From contig NZ_NPOA01000016.1 in the NCBI RefSeq assembly GCF_002287375.1, positions 52,748 to 116,747 on the forward strand: a DNA stretch of 64,000 nt, given 5' to 3'. This document shows positions 36,212-49,632 of this stretch, one piece after another (the first letter of the stretch is position 1; the number at the start of each line of letters is the position of its first letter). The position numbers were made by a program, and so were the translations under genes. Origin of the DNA: Virgibacillus profundi (GTDB lineage: Bacteria > Bacillota > Bacilli > Bacillales > Amphibacillaceae). The notes under the pieces were generated by a model that ran no database searches, was not told where the DNA came from, and saw nothing but the letters and a program-made list of their open reading frames with translations.

Positions 36212-36232
36212 ATTTTCCTAAACGAGGAAAAT
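36212..36232. promoter_or_regulatory. Perfect 8-bp inverted repeat upstream of the RNPP regulator gene
   Basis: ATTTTCCT-N5-AGGAAAAT lies 140 bp before the chosen regulator start, in a gap (36137-36460) otherwise containing only the pruA terminator. A TATAAT hexamer on the minus strand lies between it and the gene. It could be the operator used by the regulator, but there is no direct evidence. Confidence 0.4.
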
Positions 36233-36395
36233 TCACCACATTTCGAGGGGTTTTTCGGCTGAAAATAGGATTTCCACATTTTAAGACTTTTTACTTATGT
36301 CACTTTAGGTGTTGACTAGCTTATTGTACTGAATTAGGTACTAGGTTTGAGCGGTTAGAATTGCGGACTAAAACACTTTTCCCTTTTTGCACATA

Positions 36396-36442
36396 GAAAA
36401 TCAGCCTCTTTTCAAGCAATTTTTGTTGAAAAGAGGCTGATT
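36396..36442 (-). terminator. Intrinsic terminator after pruA
   Basis: A perfect 17-bp stem (arms 36399-36415 and 36426-36442, AATCAGCCTC...GAGGCTGATT) with a 10-nt loop and TTTTC after it on the minus strand. Confidence 0.85.
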
Positions 36443-36460
36443 GAAACATATCAATTTCAC

Positions 36461-38008
36461 TTATAACATTTCAGATGTTGTCTTACCTTGCATATGCTGA
36501 ATCAGGTAATCCGGGCCACCTGCTTTTGAATCGGTACCAGACATGTTGAACCCGCCGAACGGCTGGTAACCAACGATTGCAGCTGTACAGCCACGGTTGA
36601 AGTAAAGGTTTCCTACATGGAAATCTTCACGTGCCTGTTCCAGGTGTACACGATTATTTGTGATTACTGCACCTGTTAAACCATAGTCCGTATTATTCGC
36701 AATTTCAATGGCTTCATCAAAATCTTTTGCTTTTGTTAATCCAACAACAGGACCGAAGATTTCTTCCTGCATAATACGTGCTTTTAGATCAAGGTCTGCA
36801 AAAACAGTCGGATTAATGAACCAGCCTTTGCTGTTATCGCCATCTCCACCAACAAGCAGATTCCCTTCTTTTTTACCAATTTCGATATAGCCCATGATTT
36901 TTTCATATGCTGCCTGATCAATGACAGGACCCATAAAGTATGAATTATCATGTGGGTCTCCTGCAGATAGTTCTTTCGTTAATTCTGCAACCCTGTCTTT
37001 CACCTGATCATATACATCTTCATGAATTACTGCACGGGAACAAGCAGAACATTTTTGCCCCGAGAAGCCAAATGCAGATTGTACAATGGATTGTGCTGCC
37101 AGTTCCAGGTCTGCTTCACTATCAACAACAATTGTATCTTTACCGCCCATTTCAATAATTGTGCGTTTCAGCCATTTTTGAGTGTCCTGAACTTTTCCTG
37201 CACGTTCAAAAATACGCGTACCAACATCACGTGAACCGGTGAAGCTTATAAAGCGTGTACGTGGGTGATCCACAAGATAATCCCCCACTTCACTGCCTGG
37301 TCCAGGGATGTAGTTTACTACTCCTGCAGGCATACCTGCTTTTTCAAGTACTTCCATCAATTTATATGCAATGACAGGTGTTGTACTTGCTGGTTTTAGA
37401 AGTACTGTATTTCCTGTTACCATTGCGGCTGTTGTAGTACCAGCCATAATTGCGAACAGGAAGTTCCATGGCGAAATAACAACCCCGACTCCGAGTGGAA
37501 TATAGTTGAATTGGTTATACTCAATCGGACGGCTGTTCACTTCAGCACCATCTTTTATTTTAAGCATTTGTCGGCCATAATACTCCAGGAAGTCGATTGC
37601 TTCAGCTGTATCAGCATCTGCTTCCTTCCACGGTTTCCCGCCTTCTTTTACCAAATGTGCTGTAAATTCAAATTTGCGGCGACGCACGATCGCGGCTGAA
37701 CGAAATAGAATATCTGCACGGAATTTCGGATCCGATTTTCTCCATGTTTCAAATGTTTTATCTGCAACTTGCATTGCTTTTTCTGCAATATCTTTATTTG
37801 CTTTGGATACATATCCAATTACTTCTTCTTTGTTCGCAGGGTTTACAGAAATAATTTTATCTTCTGTCGTAATCCGCTCTCCACCAATAATCAGTGGGTA
37901 TTCTTTTCCAAGATCTGCTTCGATTTTGTTCAATGCATCCAGCATTAAGTTTTTATTTTCTTCTACTGTGAAGTCTGTAAAAGGCTCATGTGTGTATGGT
38001 ACTACCAT
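36461..38008 (-). CDS. pruA: 1-pyrroline-5-carboxylate / L-glutamate-gamma-semialdehyde dehydrogenase
   Basis: A 515-residue aldehyde dehydrogenase of the RocA/PutC type that oxidises glutamate semialdehyde to glutamate in proline and arginine catabolism. NAD-binding and catalytic segments are visible: FITHYPWNF-like [39 protein letters not shown] with the general-base Glu, and the nucleophile in [22 protein letters not shown]. It lies upstream of the quorum-sensing cassette and putP; no proline dehydrogenase is in the window. Confidence 0.93.
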   Translation of the reverse strand: MVVPYTHEPFTDFTVEENKNLMLDALNKIEADLGKEYPLIIGGERITTEDKIISVNPANKEEVIGYVSKANKDIAEKAMQVADKTFETWRKSDPKFRADILFRSAAIVRRRKFEFTAHLVKEGGKPWKEADADTAEAIDFLEYYGRQMLKIKDGAEVNSRPIEYNQFNYIPLGVGVVISPWNFLFAIMAGTTTAAMVTGNTVLLKPASTTPVIAYKLMEVLEKAGMPAGVVNYIPGPGSEVGDYLVDHPRTRFISFTGSRDVGTRIFERAGKVQDTQKWLKRTIIEMGGKDTIVVDSEADLELAAQSIVQSAFGFSGQKCSACSRAVIHEDVYDQVKDRVAELTKELSAGDPHDNSYFMGPVIDQAAYEKIMGYIEIGKKEGNLLVGGDGDNSKGWFINPTVFADLDLKARIMQEEIFGPVVGLTKAKDFDEAIEIANNTDYGLTGAVITNNRVHLEQAREDFHVGNLYFNRGCTAAIVGYQPFGGFNMSGTDSKAGGPDYLIQHMQGKTTSEML

Positions 38009-38064
38009 GAAAAAACCTCCCTATAATTTGTCCATTTACCCCATGATTGCGTTTACATTTACCA

Positions 38065-38093
38065 TAAAAAAAGAATGGAGCATGTCCATCCTT
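38065..38093 (-). terminator. Intrinsic terminator after camS
   Basis: On the minus strand GGATGGA pairs with TCCATTC (one G-T pair) and is followed by TTTTTTT. Confidence 0.75.
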
Positions 38094-38146
38094 TATCTTA
38101 ACTTAATTTTCTTTTTTCTTCAAAGTTTTCAACCGGCGGATCTATA

Positions 38147-39274
38147 TTAATGGAAAATATGAATCGTTGGTGACTCTGCTCCAGCCTTCCGGTAAATCAA
38201 ACTCTCGATCTGATCACTTGTTGTGACCTTAATTTCCAGATCAAAGTAGTCAGAAAACATTTCCTGCACAAGACTGTATGCAAACTGCGTAAAGCCAATC
38301 ACTTCACCTTTTCCATAAAACTCGATCGGGATTTCAATTGTCATCTTCTGTAATTCCCCGTTCACATAAAATCCTTTTCCAATGATACCAGTATAGTTTG
38401 GAAAGAATGTTGCTATTTCATTGCCAAAGTTTGTAACAATCTCATGGTCATCAAAATATTTTTCCTTTCCTTCATCGGATGGAAACAGGATATTCTCTTC
38501 ATCAACTGAATCCCATTCGCCAATCGATGCACTTCCCCCAGGTACATTTGTTTTCGCCACAAAATTCCCAGGGACAGGTGATGCCTGGTCTTCCTCTCTG
38601 TACAATGCTATCATGATCGGAACATCCTGTAAGCCTTCAATTTGCCGCAATTCTTCAATCAGCTTTTGGGCTATTTTATTTCCTTGTTCCATCATTTCAT
38701 CCATTCCGATATCCTCAAAGTAAGGGCCTCTAGATTCAGTATGGAATTGATATACGGATTTTAACGCTATTCCAATAGACATCCCTTTTAATTCTACATT
38801 ATTTTCTTCCCCCTCTTTTTGCAGGTAGTTCTGCTCCAGAATATGTGATAGGTAACGTGGATTTTCACGGTGGATATCCTCTTGGTCTTCATCATCCAGC
38901 CCTTCCAGTTCTTCCTCTATCACCGGATTCCATTCATCTATCCATTCAAAAAGCCGATCAGAGGTTAAATATTGCCCCTCCTGAAAAAAATACTGCTTCG
39001 GGTCAAATACTTCTTTGGAATGGCGCCTCAATCCCTGCTCCATCTCATCAATATCCAGCCTGTTTGCTACCTGATTTGTAATAACACCCCTGGCTTCACT
39101 AACTTTATACGGCAAAACCATCTTGTAATTTTCTTCAGATAACTGATGGCTTGGGACAATTGATACCTCTTCTTCAGATTCATCATTTTGCAAAACTTCT
39201 TCATCGTTCATATTTGGTGCACAGCTCGTTAGCAGGAGGAGTGTGCATACTAGCAAAATACTGATTTTCTTCAA
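38147..39274 (-). CDS. camS: CamS-family lipoprotein (YerH)
   Basis: A 375-residue lipoprotein of the CamS sex-pheromone family. The signal peptide lipobox is LLTSCAP (Cys 18), followed by an acidic linker and a long extracytoplasmic domain. In staphylococci and enterococci peptides from the CamS signal sequence act as plasmid pheromones; in bacilli (YerH) the role is unknown. It follows ligA by 13 nt, as in B. subtilis pcrB-pcrA-ligA-yerH. Confidence 0.88.
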   Translation of the reverse strand: MKKISILLVCTLLLLTSCAPNMNDEEVLQNDESEEEVSIVPSHQLSEENYKMVLPYKVSEARGVITNQVANRLDIDEMEQGLRRHSKEVFDPKQYFFQEGQYLTSDRLFEWIDEWNPVIEEELEGLDDEDQEDIHRENPRYLSHILEQNYLQKEGEENNVELKGMSIGIALKSVYQFHTESRGPYFEDIGMDEMMEQGNKIAQKLIEELRQIEGLQDVPIMIALYREEDQASPVPGNFVAKTNVPGGSASIGEWDSVDEENILFPSDEGKEKYFDDHEIVTNFGNEIATFFPNYTGIIGKGFYVNGELQKMTIEIPIEFYGKGEVIGFTQFAYSLVQEMFSDYFDLEIKVTTSDQIESLIYRKAGAESPTIHIFH

Positions 39275-39287
39275 TGTAAAACACTCC

Positions 39288-43540
<4,253 letters not shown>

Positions 43541-43570
43541 CTTAACACCGCCCTGAATCAATAATCTTCA

Positions 43571-44254
43571 CTATTTTATTGCTTTTACTGTTTTTAAAGC
43601 TTTTTTAATATCTGAATAGATACTATTTCCAACGATAATCACATCGGCATGTTCTTTCATTTCACGGGCCTGGAAGTTATTTTCAATTCCACCACCATAA
43701 AAAAGCAATGTATTATCTAATTCACTTTTTACCTTATTAACAAGCTCTGGGTCGCCATATGTACCACTGTATTCCATGTAAAATATCGGCAAATGAAATA
43801 CCTTCTCAGCCATATATGCATATGCTATTGTATCATCCGTGTCCGGTAAGTAACTGTTCGTATGTGTGAAAGCTTTTGCGTCCTCATTTAAGATACAATA
43901 TCCCTCAAAAAATATTTCACTATATTCCATCATATCCACATATTGTTTAATGGCCTGATGCTGAATATCCATCATCCATTTTTTCTCTTTACTGTTCATC
44001 ACCATCGGAATAAAATAATAATCAAACCCTGGCGTGATGGCTTCCATCGAAGAAATTTCCAAAATACATGGAACCGTATAACGGCGGATGCGTGACAGCA
44101 AATCCAGGACACCATCCAACGTTATGTCATCTGTTCCACCAACTATCACTGCATCTGTTCCTGATTCACAGATCTTTTCCAAATCCTCATCCGAAATTTC
44201 CTTCGCAGGATCCAGTTTAAATATGTGCTTCCACTCGTTCATCATAGTATTCAA
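43571..44254 (-). CDS. pcrB: Heptaprenylglyceryl phosphate synthase
   Basis: A TIM-barrel prenyltransferase of the PcrB/GGGP-synthase family that links heptaprenyl diphosphate to sn-glycerol-1-phosphate. Recognised by EWKHIFKLDPAKEI, ICESGTDAVIVGGTD, CILEISSMEAITPGFDYYFIP, FYMEYSGTYGD and LLFYGGGIENNFQA. Start is uncertain: TTG 44254 has GGAGG 8 nt upstream, while nearby ATG codons are 9-12 nt further in. First gene of pcrB-pcrA-ligA-camS; array B lies upstream. Confidence 0.95.
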   Translation of the reverse strand: MNTMMNEWKHIFKLDPAKEISDEDLEKICESGTDAVIVGGTDDITLDGVLDLLSRIRRYTVPCILEISSMEAITPGFDYYFIPMVMNSKEKKWMMDIQHQAIKQYVDMMEYSEIFFEGYCILNEDAKAFTHTNSYLPDTDDTIAYAYMAEKVFHLPIFYMEYSGTYGDPELVNKVKSELDNTLLFYGGGIENNFQAREMKEHADVIIVGNSIYSDIKKALKTVKAIK

Positions 44255-44387
44255 AGTATAATCCTCCATCATCTAAAGTACATTAGTTTATTATACCAAA
44301 AATCGTTGCTGGAATTTAGGGATATGCAGAATCTTTTTTTGAAGTTTGTTAGTTGGGTGTGCATCGGTGTGATATGTGGCGTTGCAT

Positions 44388-44409
44388 GGGGGCTGGGCGG
44401 ACGGGCGGG
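44388..44409 (+). other. G-rich tract able to form a G-quadruplex, beside array B
   Basis: Four runs of three or more G with short loops (GGGGG, GGG, GGG, GGG within 22 bp) end 3 bp before array B. This is unusual in AT-rich intergenic DNA. Weaker G tracts precede arrays A, C and D. Confidence 0.7.
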
Positions 44410-44412
44410 AAA

Positions 44413-44579
44413 AGTTGAGAGATAAGTGGCATGGGTTGAGAGACAGGTGTTCTAAGTTGAGAGATAGACAGTATAACTTGAGAGAAACTGTTAAAAAGTT
44501 GAGACATAATCGGCCCTACTTACGTTTTCTCTCAACTATACTCAGTTGTCTCTCAACTTTAAGTAGTTATCTCTCAACA
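44413..44579. repeat. Array B: eight-site 21-bp-phased inverted motif array (5 forward + 3 reverse)
   Basis: Forward AGTTGAGAGA-type sites start at 44413, 44434, 44455, 44476 and 44497; reverse sites start at 44528, 44549 and 44570. Period is 21 bp, the central gap 21 bp, total 167 bp. Variants are single substitutions (GGTTGAGAGA, ACTTGAGAGA, AGTTGAGACA). It lies between the yerC terminator and pcrB; the gap 44273-44670 has no gene. Confidence 0.9.
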
Positions 44580-44631
44580 TTTCAGTATTTTTACTGGTTG
44601 GATAGGATAACCTGCTCGCCCTCAAGTCCAA

Positions 44632-44662
44632 CCAAAAAACCGCTGCTTATACAGACAGCGGT
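44632..44662 (-). terminator. Intrinsic terminator after yerC
   Basis: On the minus strand ACCGCTG pairs with CAGCGGT, followed by TTTTTTGG, 9 nt after the yerC stop. Confidence 0.85.
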
Positions 44663-44670
44663 CCTACCTT

Positions 44671-44970
44671 TTACTTCTCATCTTCCATAATTCTCTCCAG
44701 CACCATCTGGTATCCATCACTGCCATAATTTATGCAGCGGCGCACGCGTGAGATGGTTGCTGTTGAGGCTTTTGTTTCCTGCTCGATGGCACTATATGTG
44801 CTTCCTTCTGTTAGCATTTTTGCAACCTGTAATCGTTGGGATATTGAATGAATTTCTGACATTGTAGCAATATCATCAAAAAAGCGGTAGCATTCTTCCC
44901 GATCCTTCAACGATAGAATAGCATCAAACAATTGATCCAATTGTTCTCCACGTAATTTATCAATTTGCAC
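44671..44970 (-). CDS. yerC: TrpR-like protein YerC/YecD
   Basis: A 99-residue TrpR-superfamily DNA-binding protein. The HTH is ISQRLQVAKMLTEGSTYSAIEQETKASTATISRVRRCINYG (about 39-79). GTG start at 44970 behind GGAGG. No target is known for this family. It follows yerB by 23 nt and is ended by its own terminator, separating it from pcrB. Confidence 0.92.
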   Translation of the reverse strand: MQIDKLRGEQLDQLFDAILSLKDREECYRFFDDIATMSEIHSISQRLQVAKMLTEGSTYSAIEQETKASTATISRVRRCINYGSDGYQMVLERIMEDEK

Positions 44971-44993
44971 TTCAAGCCCTCCTGCTTCCTATA

Positions 44994-46058
44994 CTAGTTT
45001 GATATGGTTACAGATTGTTGTAATCCCGGAACGGATGGAATCACATTAATCCATGTTTTCCCTGGCATGAGTCCTACTGGCTGATCATCCTTCACAGGGA
45101 TAATACGTCCATCCTGATTTTTCCACTGTACCTCTTGAATTTTACCTTGTTGAATTAAATAACCTTCCCCACCTGAACTGAGGTCAATTGCCCGTCGACC
45201 AACATCGTCAATCACTTCATGATCGGTTTCGACAATAAATATATTTTCTACCTGTATAGGCTCCTCTGTATTTAAATCTACAGTTTTTTCCTGATCACTA
45301 AATCTGGTATATTTTTCATTCGCCGCATCATAGTCAAATTCCACAATTTCCATCGGCTTATTAGAATAAACAATCTTCACATGATTGGCGTCTTCCCCCG
45401 GCAGTTCTGTCATCTCATCCGCTGTTAAAAATTCCAACGGCTCGTAAGTTGCTGTGCTTTCATAACCCTTAGCTTCTGCTGCATCATATACTGCACCAAT
45501 TTGCAAATAGGAATTATGCGGGGCTTTGCGAAATGCTTCCCGCTTAAATAATTTCCCGTCATTATCGTAAATTGAACCATTTAAAAACTCAATTCCACGA
45601 TTCTGAATCATTTCATCTATAAAAGCAGCTGCTCCATGATAAACATAGAGTGCATCATAGCCATTTGCCAATTCAAAATAATACTCCCTGGCACTCCGGA
45701 CAGGGCCAACTACATCAGGCAGCTCACTTTGATACAATGCCAGAAATCGGGTAATACTGCCTTCTGCCAAAAGCTCAAACACGATATCTGCTTCTGATAA
45801 TCCTGTTTGCGGTCTTGCTAAGGAATGGTTATTAACCATCACACTAATTATTCGATTATCAACCGCTTCGTTTGTTCCAATACCTGTTAGCGGAAATATA
45901 TTTTCAACTTCTTCCGTTGTCTCACCAACACCCGGTGCTTCATTTTTTTGTTCGAGTGTATTTTCTTTTTCACCGTTATCCTGGGCATCTTTCTCCTCTT
46001 TTGAGCAAGCTGCCATCAGAATCAATAATACCAGAAAAAAACAAACTAATTTTCTCAT
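44994..46058 (-). CDS. yerB: DUF3048 lipoprotein YerB
   Basis: About 354 residues; signal peptide with lipobox LMAACS (Cys about 18), then two-part DUF3048 domain (PLTGIGTNEAVDNRIISVMVNNHSLARPQTGLSEADIVFELLAEGSITRFLALYQSE). ATG 46058 is used with AGGTG upstream; the frame opens 12 nt earlier at GTG. Function of the domain is unknown; it acts outside the membrane. Confidence 0.9.
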   Translation of the reverse strand: MRKLVCFFLVLLILMAACSKEEKDAQDNGEKENTLEQKNEAPGVGETTEEVENIFPLTGIGTNEAVDNRIISVMVNNHSLARPQTGLSEADIVFELLAEGSITRFLALYQSELPDVVGPVRSAREYYFELANGYDALYVYHGAAAFIDEMIQNRGIEFLNGSIYDNDGKLFKREAFRKAPHNSYLQIGAVYDAAEAKGYESTATYEPLEFLTADEMTELPGEDANHVKIVYSNKPMEIVEFDYDAANEKYTRFSDQEKTVDLNTEEPIQVENIFIVETDHEVIDDVGRRAIDLSSGGEGYLIQQGKIQEVQWKNQDGRIIPVKDDQPVGLMPGKTWINVIPSVPGLQQSVTISN

Positions 46059-46100
46059 GTTCCCCAACACCTTTAAATAAGTCTTGATTAATATACTATG

Positions 46101-47843
46101 CTAGCACATGGTTGCAGGGAATAATACTTCTTTTTTCTTTACATCTATTATTCCTCGCTGCGTGATTCGGATATAAGGTAAATGTGTAGATGATAAAAAT
46201 AGTATACTGTAAACCGGATCATTAAATGAATAGCCATGTTCATTTAAAATAACTTTTAACTGCTTCTCTTTTTCAATAAGCTCTACCATGCTCCCATTAT
46301 ACATGATCCCACCAAGGGTGAGTGGTATTTCAAGTAATACTTCGCCATCATCAACCAGCACAATACCTCCACCAATAGCTTTTAATCGTTTCCAGGCAAG
46401 CAGCATATCATTTTTATTTTTCCCGATAAATACAAGATCTCCTGTAGTTGAAAATGAACTCGCTATTGCCCCAAGTCGATTCGTAAATCCACGGATGGTT
46501 GTATTTACACGCCATTTACCATTCCTATCAATTAACAATAGGAATGCCTCGTTCTTTTCTGCAGGCAATTCAACCATTGTAATATCTGTATCGATGGCAT
46601 ATGGTTTAATAATTACTTCATTCACCATGTCCAGACCAATCGGTAATGAAAACTGCAAATCTTTCTCATCGAGCTCCCAATCAAATGTAGATACCCCAAT
46701 CTCATATTTTTCCCAATCAATTATAGATGAAACTTCCTGATCAGTACCTTCTTTTACCATCCATTTCCCTTTGGCTAATACACTTTCAGGATGTGGATTA
46801 TCTTTCGCCTGTAAAATATTAATGTGAGCAATTCGGCCTGGTGCAATGCTGCCAATCTGTTCATCCAAGTGAAAATGTTTCGCAGCATTATAGCTTGCCA
46901 TTCTGTACGCCTCTTCAAGCGGGACACCTTTTTCAATAGCGATTTCTATACAAACATTCATGACTCCTTTTTCATAAAACCCGGGGGTGGCGCCATCTGT
47001 TGTCATTGTCAGATTATCATAGACTCCTAAATTCGCTGCAACGATTTCCTCGAGCAGCTTAGGTAAATCTGGCCTGATCGATGAATAGCGCAGTCCAACC
47101 TGATACCCGAGCTGCAAACGTTTGATTACTTCTTCCCCTGTCATCGATTCATGATCTGCGTTCACACCAAGTAACTTCATTTTGGTTAACGTTTTCTCTG
47201 ATGCTCCAGGAAAATGTCCCTCGACCGGTTTACCAAGTCGTTTCGTTTCCTGAATCCAATATAGTAAACGATCATCTCCTGCCAATAAGTCCGGCCAGGA
47301 GGTTAATTCCCCGCCTTGAACAACAGCTGGATGGGATATCCATTTCAATACTTCCTCTGTATTAAAAATCTCTTCCTCATCCTGCAGTGTCGTCTGCGAG
47401 TCATAACGCGCCCACCAGTACATAGAGACAGGCAATTTGCAAAAGTCCTCCAATAGAGAAAACGCTTTCTTTTTATTTAATAAGAAATGCCACATCAGGC
47501 TATCATTAATCAAAGTAGTAGTTCCGGTTTTAGCGGCATGATATGCTAATTCCTCCGGATTATATAGTTGAAAAGGATGTGCATGTGGTTCAATATATCC
47601 CGGCACTAAATATTTTCCCTCGCAGTCTACTATTTCAGTATTCCCCAGGTTCTCCGGTAATTGGTCACCTACATATACAATACGATCATTAACAATCCAA
47701 ATATTGGCCTGTAACCATTGTTTAGTAAACATATTTAAATAGGTACCATTTTTTAAAATCAGGGTTGGTGACTCTTTTCCATCAATAACACTAACATGCT
47801 GTCTAATCTCTCGGTTTCTCCAATAATGTCCATTATCTTTCAT
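46101..47843 (-). CDS. yerA: Adenine deaminase-like amidohydrolase YerA
   Basis: About 580 residues, an amidohydrolase-superfamily protein of the adenine deaminase family. Metal-site features are PGYIEPHAHPFQLYNPEELAYHAAKTGTTT, then EGHFPGASE, then NADHESMTGEE and TTDGATPGFYEKG. The first motif differs from the AdeC GFIDGHxHIE pattern, so substrate is not certain. Start at ATG 47843 or TTG three codons earlier; GGAG lies upstream. It heads the yerABC group, downstream of the pur operon as in B. subtilis. Confidence 0.85.
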   Translation of the reverse strand: MKDNGHYWRNREIRQHVSVIDGKESPTLILKNGTYLNMFTKQWLQANIWIVNDRIVYVGDQLPENLGNTEIVDCEGKYLVPGYIEPHAHPFQLYNPEELAYHAAKTGTTTLINDSLMWHFLLNKKKAFSLLEDFCKLPVSMYWWARYDSQTTLQDEEEIFNTEEVLKWISHPAVVQGGELTSWPDLLAGDDRLLYWIQETKRLGKPVEGHFPGASEKTLTKMKLLGVNADHESMTGEEVIKRLQLGYQVGLRYSSIRPDLPKLLEEIVAANLGVYDNLTMTTDGATPGFYEKGVMNVCIEIAIEKGVPLEEAYRMASYNAAKHFHLDEQIGSIAPGRIAHINILQAKDNPHPESVLAKGKWMVKEGTDQEVSSIIDWEKYEIGVSTFDWELDEKDLQFSLPIGLDMVNEVIIKPYAIDTDITMVELPAEKNEAFLLLIDRNGKWRVNTTIRGFTNRLGAIASSFSTTGDLVFIGKNKNDMLLAWKRLKAIGGGIVLVDDGEVLLEIPLTLGGIMYNGSMVELIEKEKQLKVILNEHGYSFNDPVYSILFLSSTHLPYIRITQRGIIDVKKKEVLFPATMC

Positions 47844-48047
47844 CAAAAACAACTCTCCATCATTATCATTTCCTATATTTTAACATATTTTATACTTTAA
47901 CACTGTAAAGTTACTGTTAATAAAAAATGAATAATTTGTGACAGAGGGATTGGGGGTGTGGGGAGGTGAATTTCGAGTGTGATGGTTTGTGCTCGGGCAA
48001 ATGTTCATGTCAGCGGTTTCATATGTTATGTCAGCGCAAGTGCCGAT

Positions 48048-48214
48048 AGTTGAGAGAAACTAATGAAAAGTTGAGAGATAATATAAGAAAGTTGAAAGAT
48101 AAATAGAAAATATACGTTTCTCTCTCAACTTTGCTGGAATGCCTCTCAACTACTGCCGGTCCTCTCTCAACTTTGTCCGTTTGTCTCTCAACAAATTGCA
48201 ATTGTCTCTCAACT
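48048..48214. repeat. Array C: eight-site 21-bp-phased inverted motif array (3 forward + 5 reverse)
   Basis: Forward sites start at 48048, 48069 and 48090 (third AGTTGAAAGA); reverse sites start at 48121, 48142, 48163, 48184 and 48205. Spacing is 21 bp, the central gap 21 bp, total 167 bp. A G tract (47946-47966) lies about 80 bp to the left. It sits between the purD terminator and yerA; the gap 47853-48370 holds no gene. Confidence 0.9.
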
Positions 48215-48330
48215 TTTTGCAATCCGAAGTACGGCCCACTACAAGACCCAAGAATAATTGGCATGCTTACTCAGGTCACCAGTTTGAGGGGGGCTTTTTA
48301 TTAAGTTACTGGCAGGTTTCATTCTCATCA

Positions 48331-48361
48331 ATAAAAAGCCACCATCAACAATGGTGGCTCT
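48331..48361 (-). terminator. Intrinsic terminator of the pur operon after purD
   Basis: GCCACCAT pairs with ATGGTGGC around a 5-nt loop, followed on the minus strand by TTTTTATTG. Confidence 0.88.
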
Positions 48362-48370
48362 TCCAATCAT

Positions 48371-49618
48371 TTATAATTTCCCAATATCACTACGATAAAA
48401 AAATGCATCTGCAGCAGAGAGGTTTTCCAAATAACGATATACAATATCGGCTGCATCTCTCAATGAATCACTTTTCGCTCCAACTAATAGGACACGTCCT
48501 CCATCCGACATAAGTAACTCATTTTCAAGCTTTGTACCTGCATGTACGATAAATGAATCCTCAGATGACGCCATTTCCGGAAGGGCAACAGCCTTTTGAT
48601 ATGTGCCTGGATAGCCTTTTGATGCAACAACTACACCTGTACAGAAACCCTGCTCCCATTGTAATGCTGGGTCTCGGCCAGCCAATACATCCAAAAACAC
48701 CTGCTCCAAATCATTTTCCAATAATGGCAGAACAACCTGCGTTTCCGGGTCCCCAAACCTTGTATTAAACTCAATAACCCTAGGTCCTGCCTCTGTCATA
48801 ATGAGTCCGGCATATAAAATTCCCGTAAAGGCTCGACCTTCCTCCATCATTCCATCTGCTGTTTTCTGCAAAATTTTATCGACTGCAAATGCCAAATCAT
48901 CTTCCGTTACATCAGGTACCGGAGCAAATGCCCCCATTCCACCGGTGTTCGGTCCTTCGTCATTATCAAATGCACGTTTATGATCTCTGGCGGTCACCAT
49001 GGGATAAACATTATTTTCATGAACAAATGCCATCAATGAAAACTCTTTTCCAGCTAAAAACTCTTCGATCACAATTGTTGCACCTGCTTCGGCAAAGGCC
49101 TTTGATACAAGCATTTCATCAACAGCATTCAGCGCTTCTTCCTTTGTTTCAGCAACAACGACACCTTTTCCTGCTGCGAGGCCATCAGCCTTAATTACGA
49201 TTGGCGCACCCTTTTCCTCAATGTACCGATTTGCATCAGCAGGGGAAGTAAAGGTAGCATAATCCGCAGTTGGTATATCATATTTTTTCATGAATTCTTT
49301 GGCAAAGCTTTTGCTTCCTTCAAGTAATGCTGCTTCTTTTGTTGGTGCGAAAACAGCTAGTCCTGCTTCCTGAAATCTGTTGGCTATTCCTTCATTTAAA
49401 GGAGCTTCCGGTCCAACAATTGTCAGATCAATTGCTTTATTTTTTGCAAAGTCGATAAGCCCATCAACGTCCATTTCATCAATCTGGGCACATACTGCAT
49501 GCTGCTGAATTCCGCCATTTCCAGGTGCAGCATATAGATTCGTAACCTGTTTACTTTCAGCTAATTTCATTACAATACTATGTTCACGTCCGCCACGCCC
49601 GACTACTAATACATTCAC
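48371..49618 (-). CDS. purD: Phosphoribosylamine-glycine ligase
   Basis: A 415-residue GAR synthetase, ATP-grasp fold: NVLVVGRGGREH, VIKADGLAAGKGVVVA, EEFLAGKEFSLMAFV, RDHKRAFDNDEGPNTGGMGAF and EFNTRFGDPETQV. GTG start at 49618 behind AGGGGG. Last gene of the pur operon, 14 nt after purH. Confidence 0.97.
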   Translation of the reverse strand: MNVLVVGRGGREHSIVMKLAESKQVTNLYAAPGNGGIQQHAVCAQIDEMDVDGLIDFAKNKAIDLTIVGPEAPLNEGIANRFQEAGLAVFAPTKEAALLEGSKSFAKEFMKKYDIPTADYATFTSPADANRYIEEKGAPIVIKADGLAAGKGVVVAETKEEALNAVDEMLVSKAFAEAGATIVIEEFLAGKEFSLMAFVHENNVYPMVTARDHKRAFDNDEGPNTGGMGAFAPVPDVTEDDLAFAVDKILQKTADGMMEEGRAFTGILYAGLIMTEAGPRVIEFNTRFGDPETQVVLPLLENDLEQVFLDVLAGRDPALQWEQGFCTGVVVASKGYPGTYQKAVALPEMASSEDSFIVHAGTKLENELLMSDGGRVLLVGAKSDSLRDAADIVYRYLENLSAADAFFYRSDIGKL

Positions 49619-49632
49619 TTTAGAAAGCCCCC

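Noticed and set aside
44413-44579. The arrays as CRISPR arrays
   Set aside because: Repeat (10 bp) and spacer (11 bp) are far too short, repeats invert halfway, and no cas genes are present.
46101-47843. YerA as an inactive deaminase because the first metal motif differs from AdeC
   Set aside because: The variant EPHAHPF pattern fits what I recall for YerA orthologues and the other metal ligands are present, so it is a family feature and not local decay.
48031-48264. Heptad-repeat proteins encoded by the arrays (open frames with repeated VER, LRD or LSLN every seven residues on either strand)
   Set aside because: Twenty-one bp is seven codons, so any stop-free motif gives a pseudo-heptad. 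The open frame differs between arrays in strand and phase, other copies carry in-frame stops in the equivalent frame, and no RBS precedes them.
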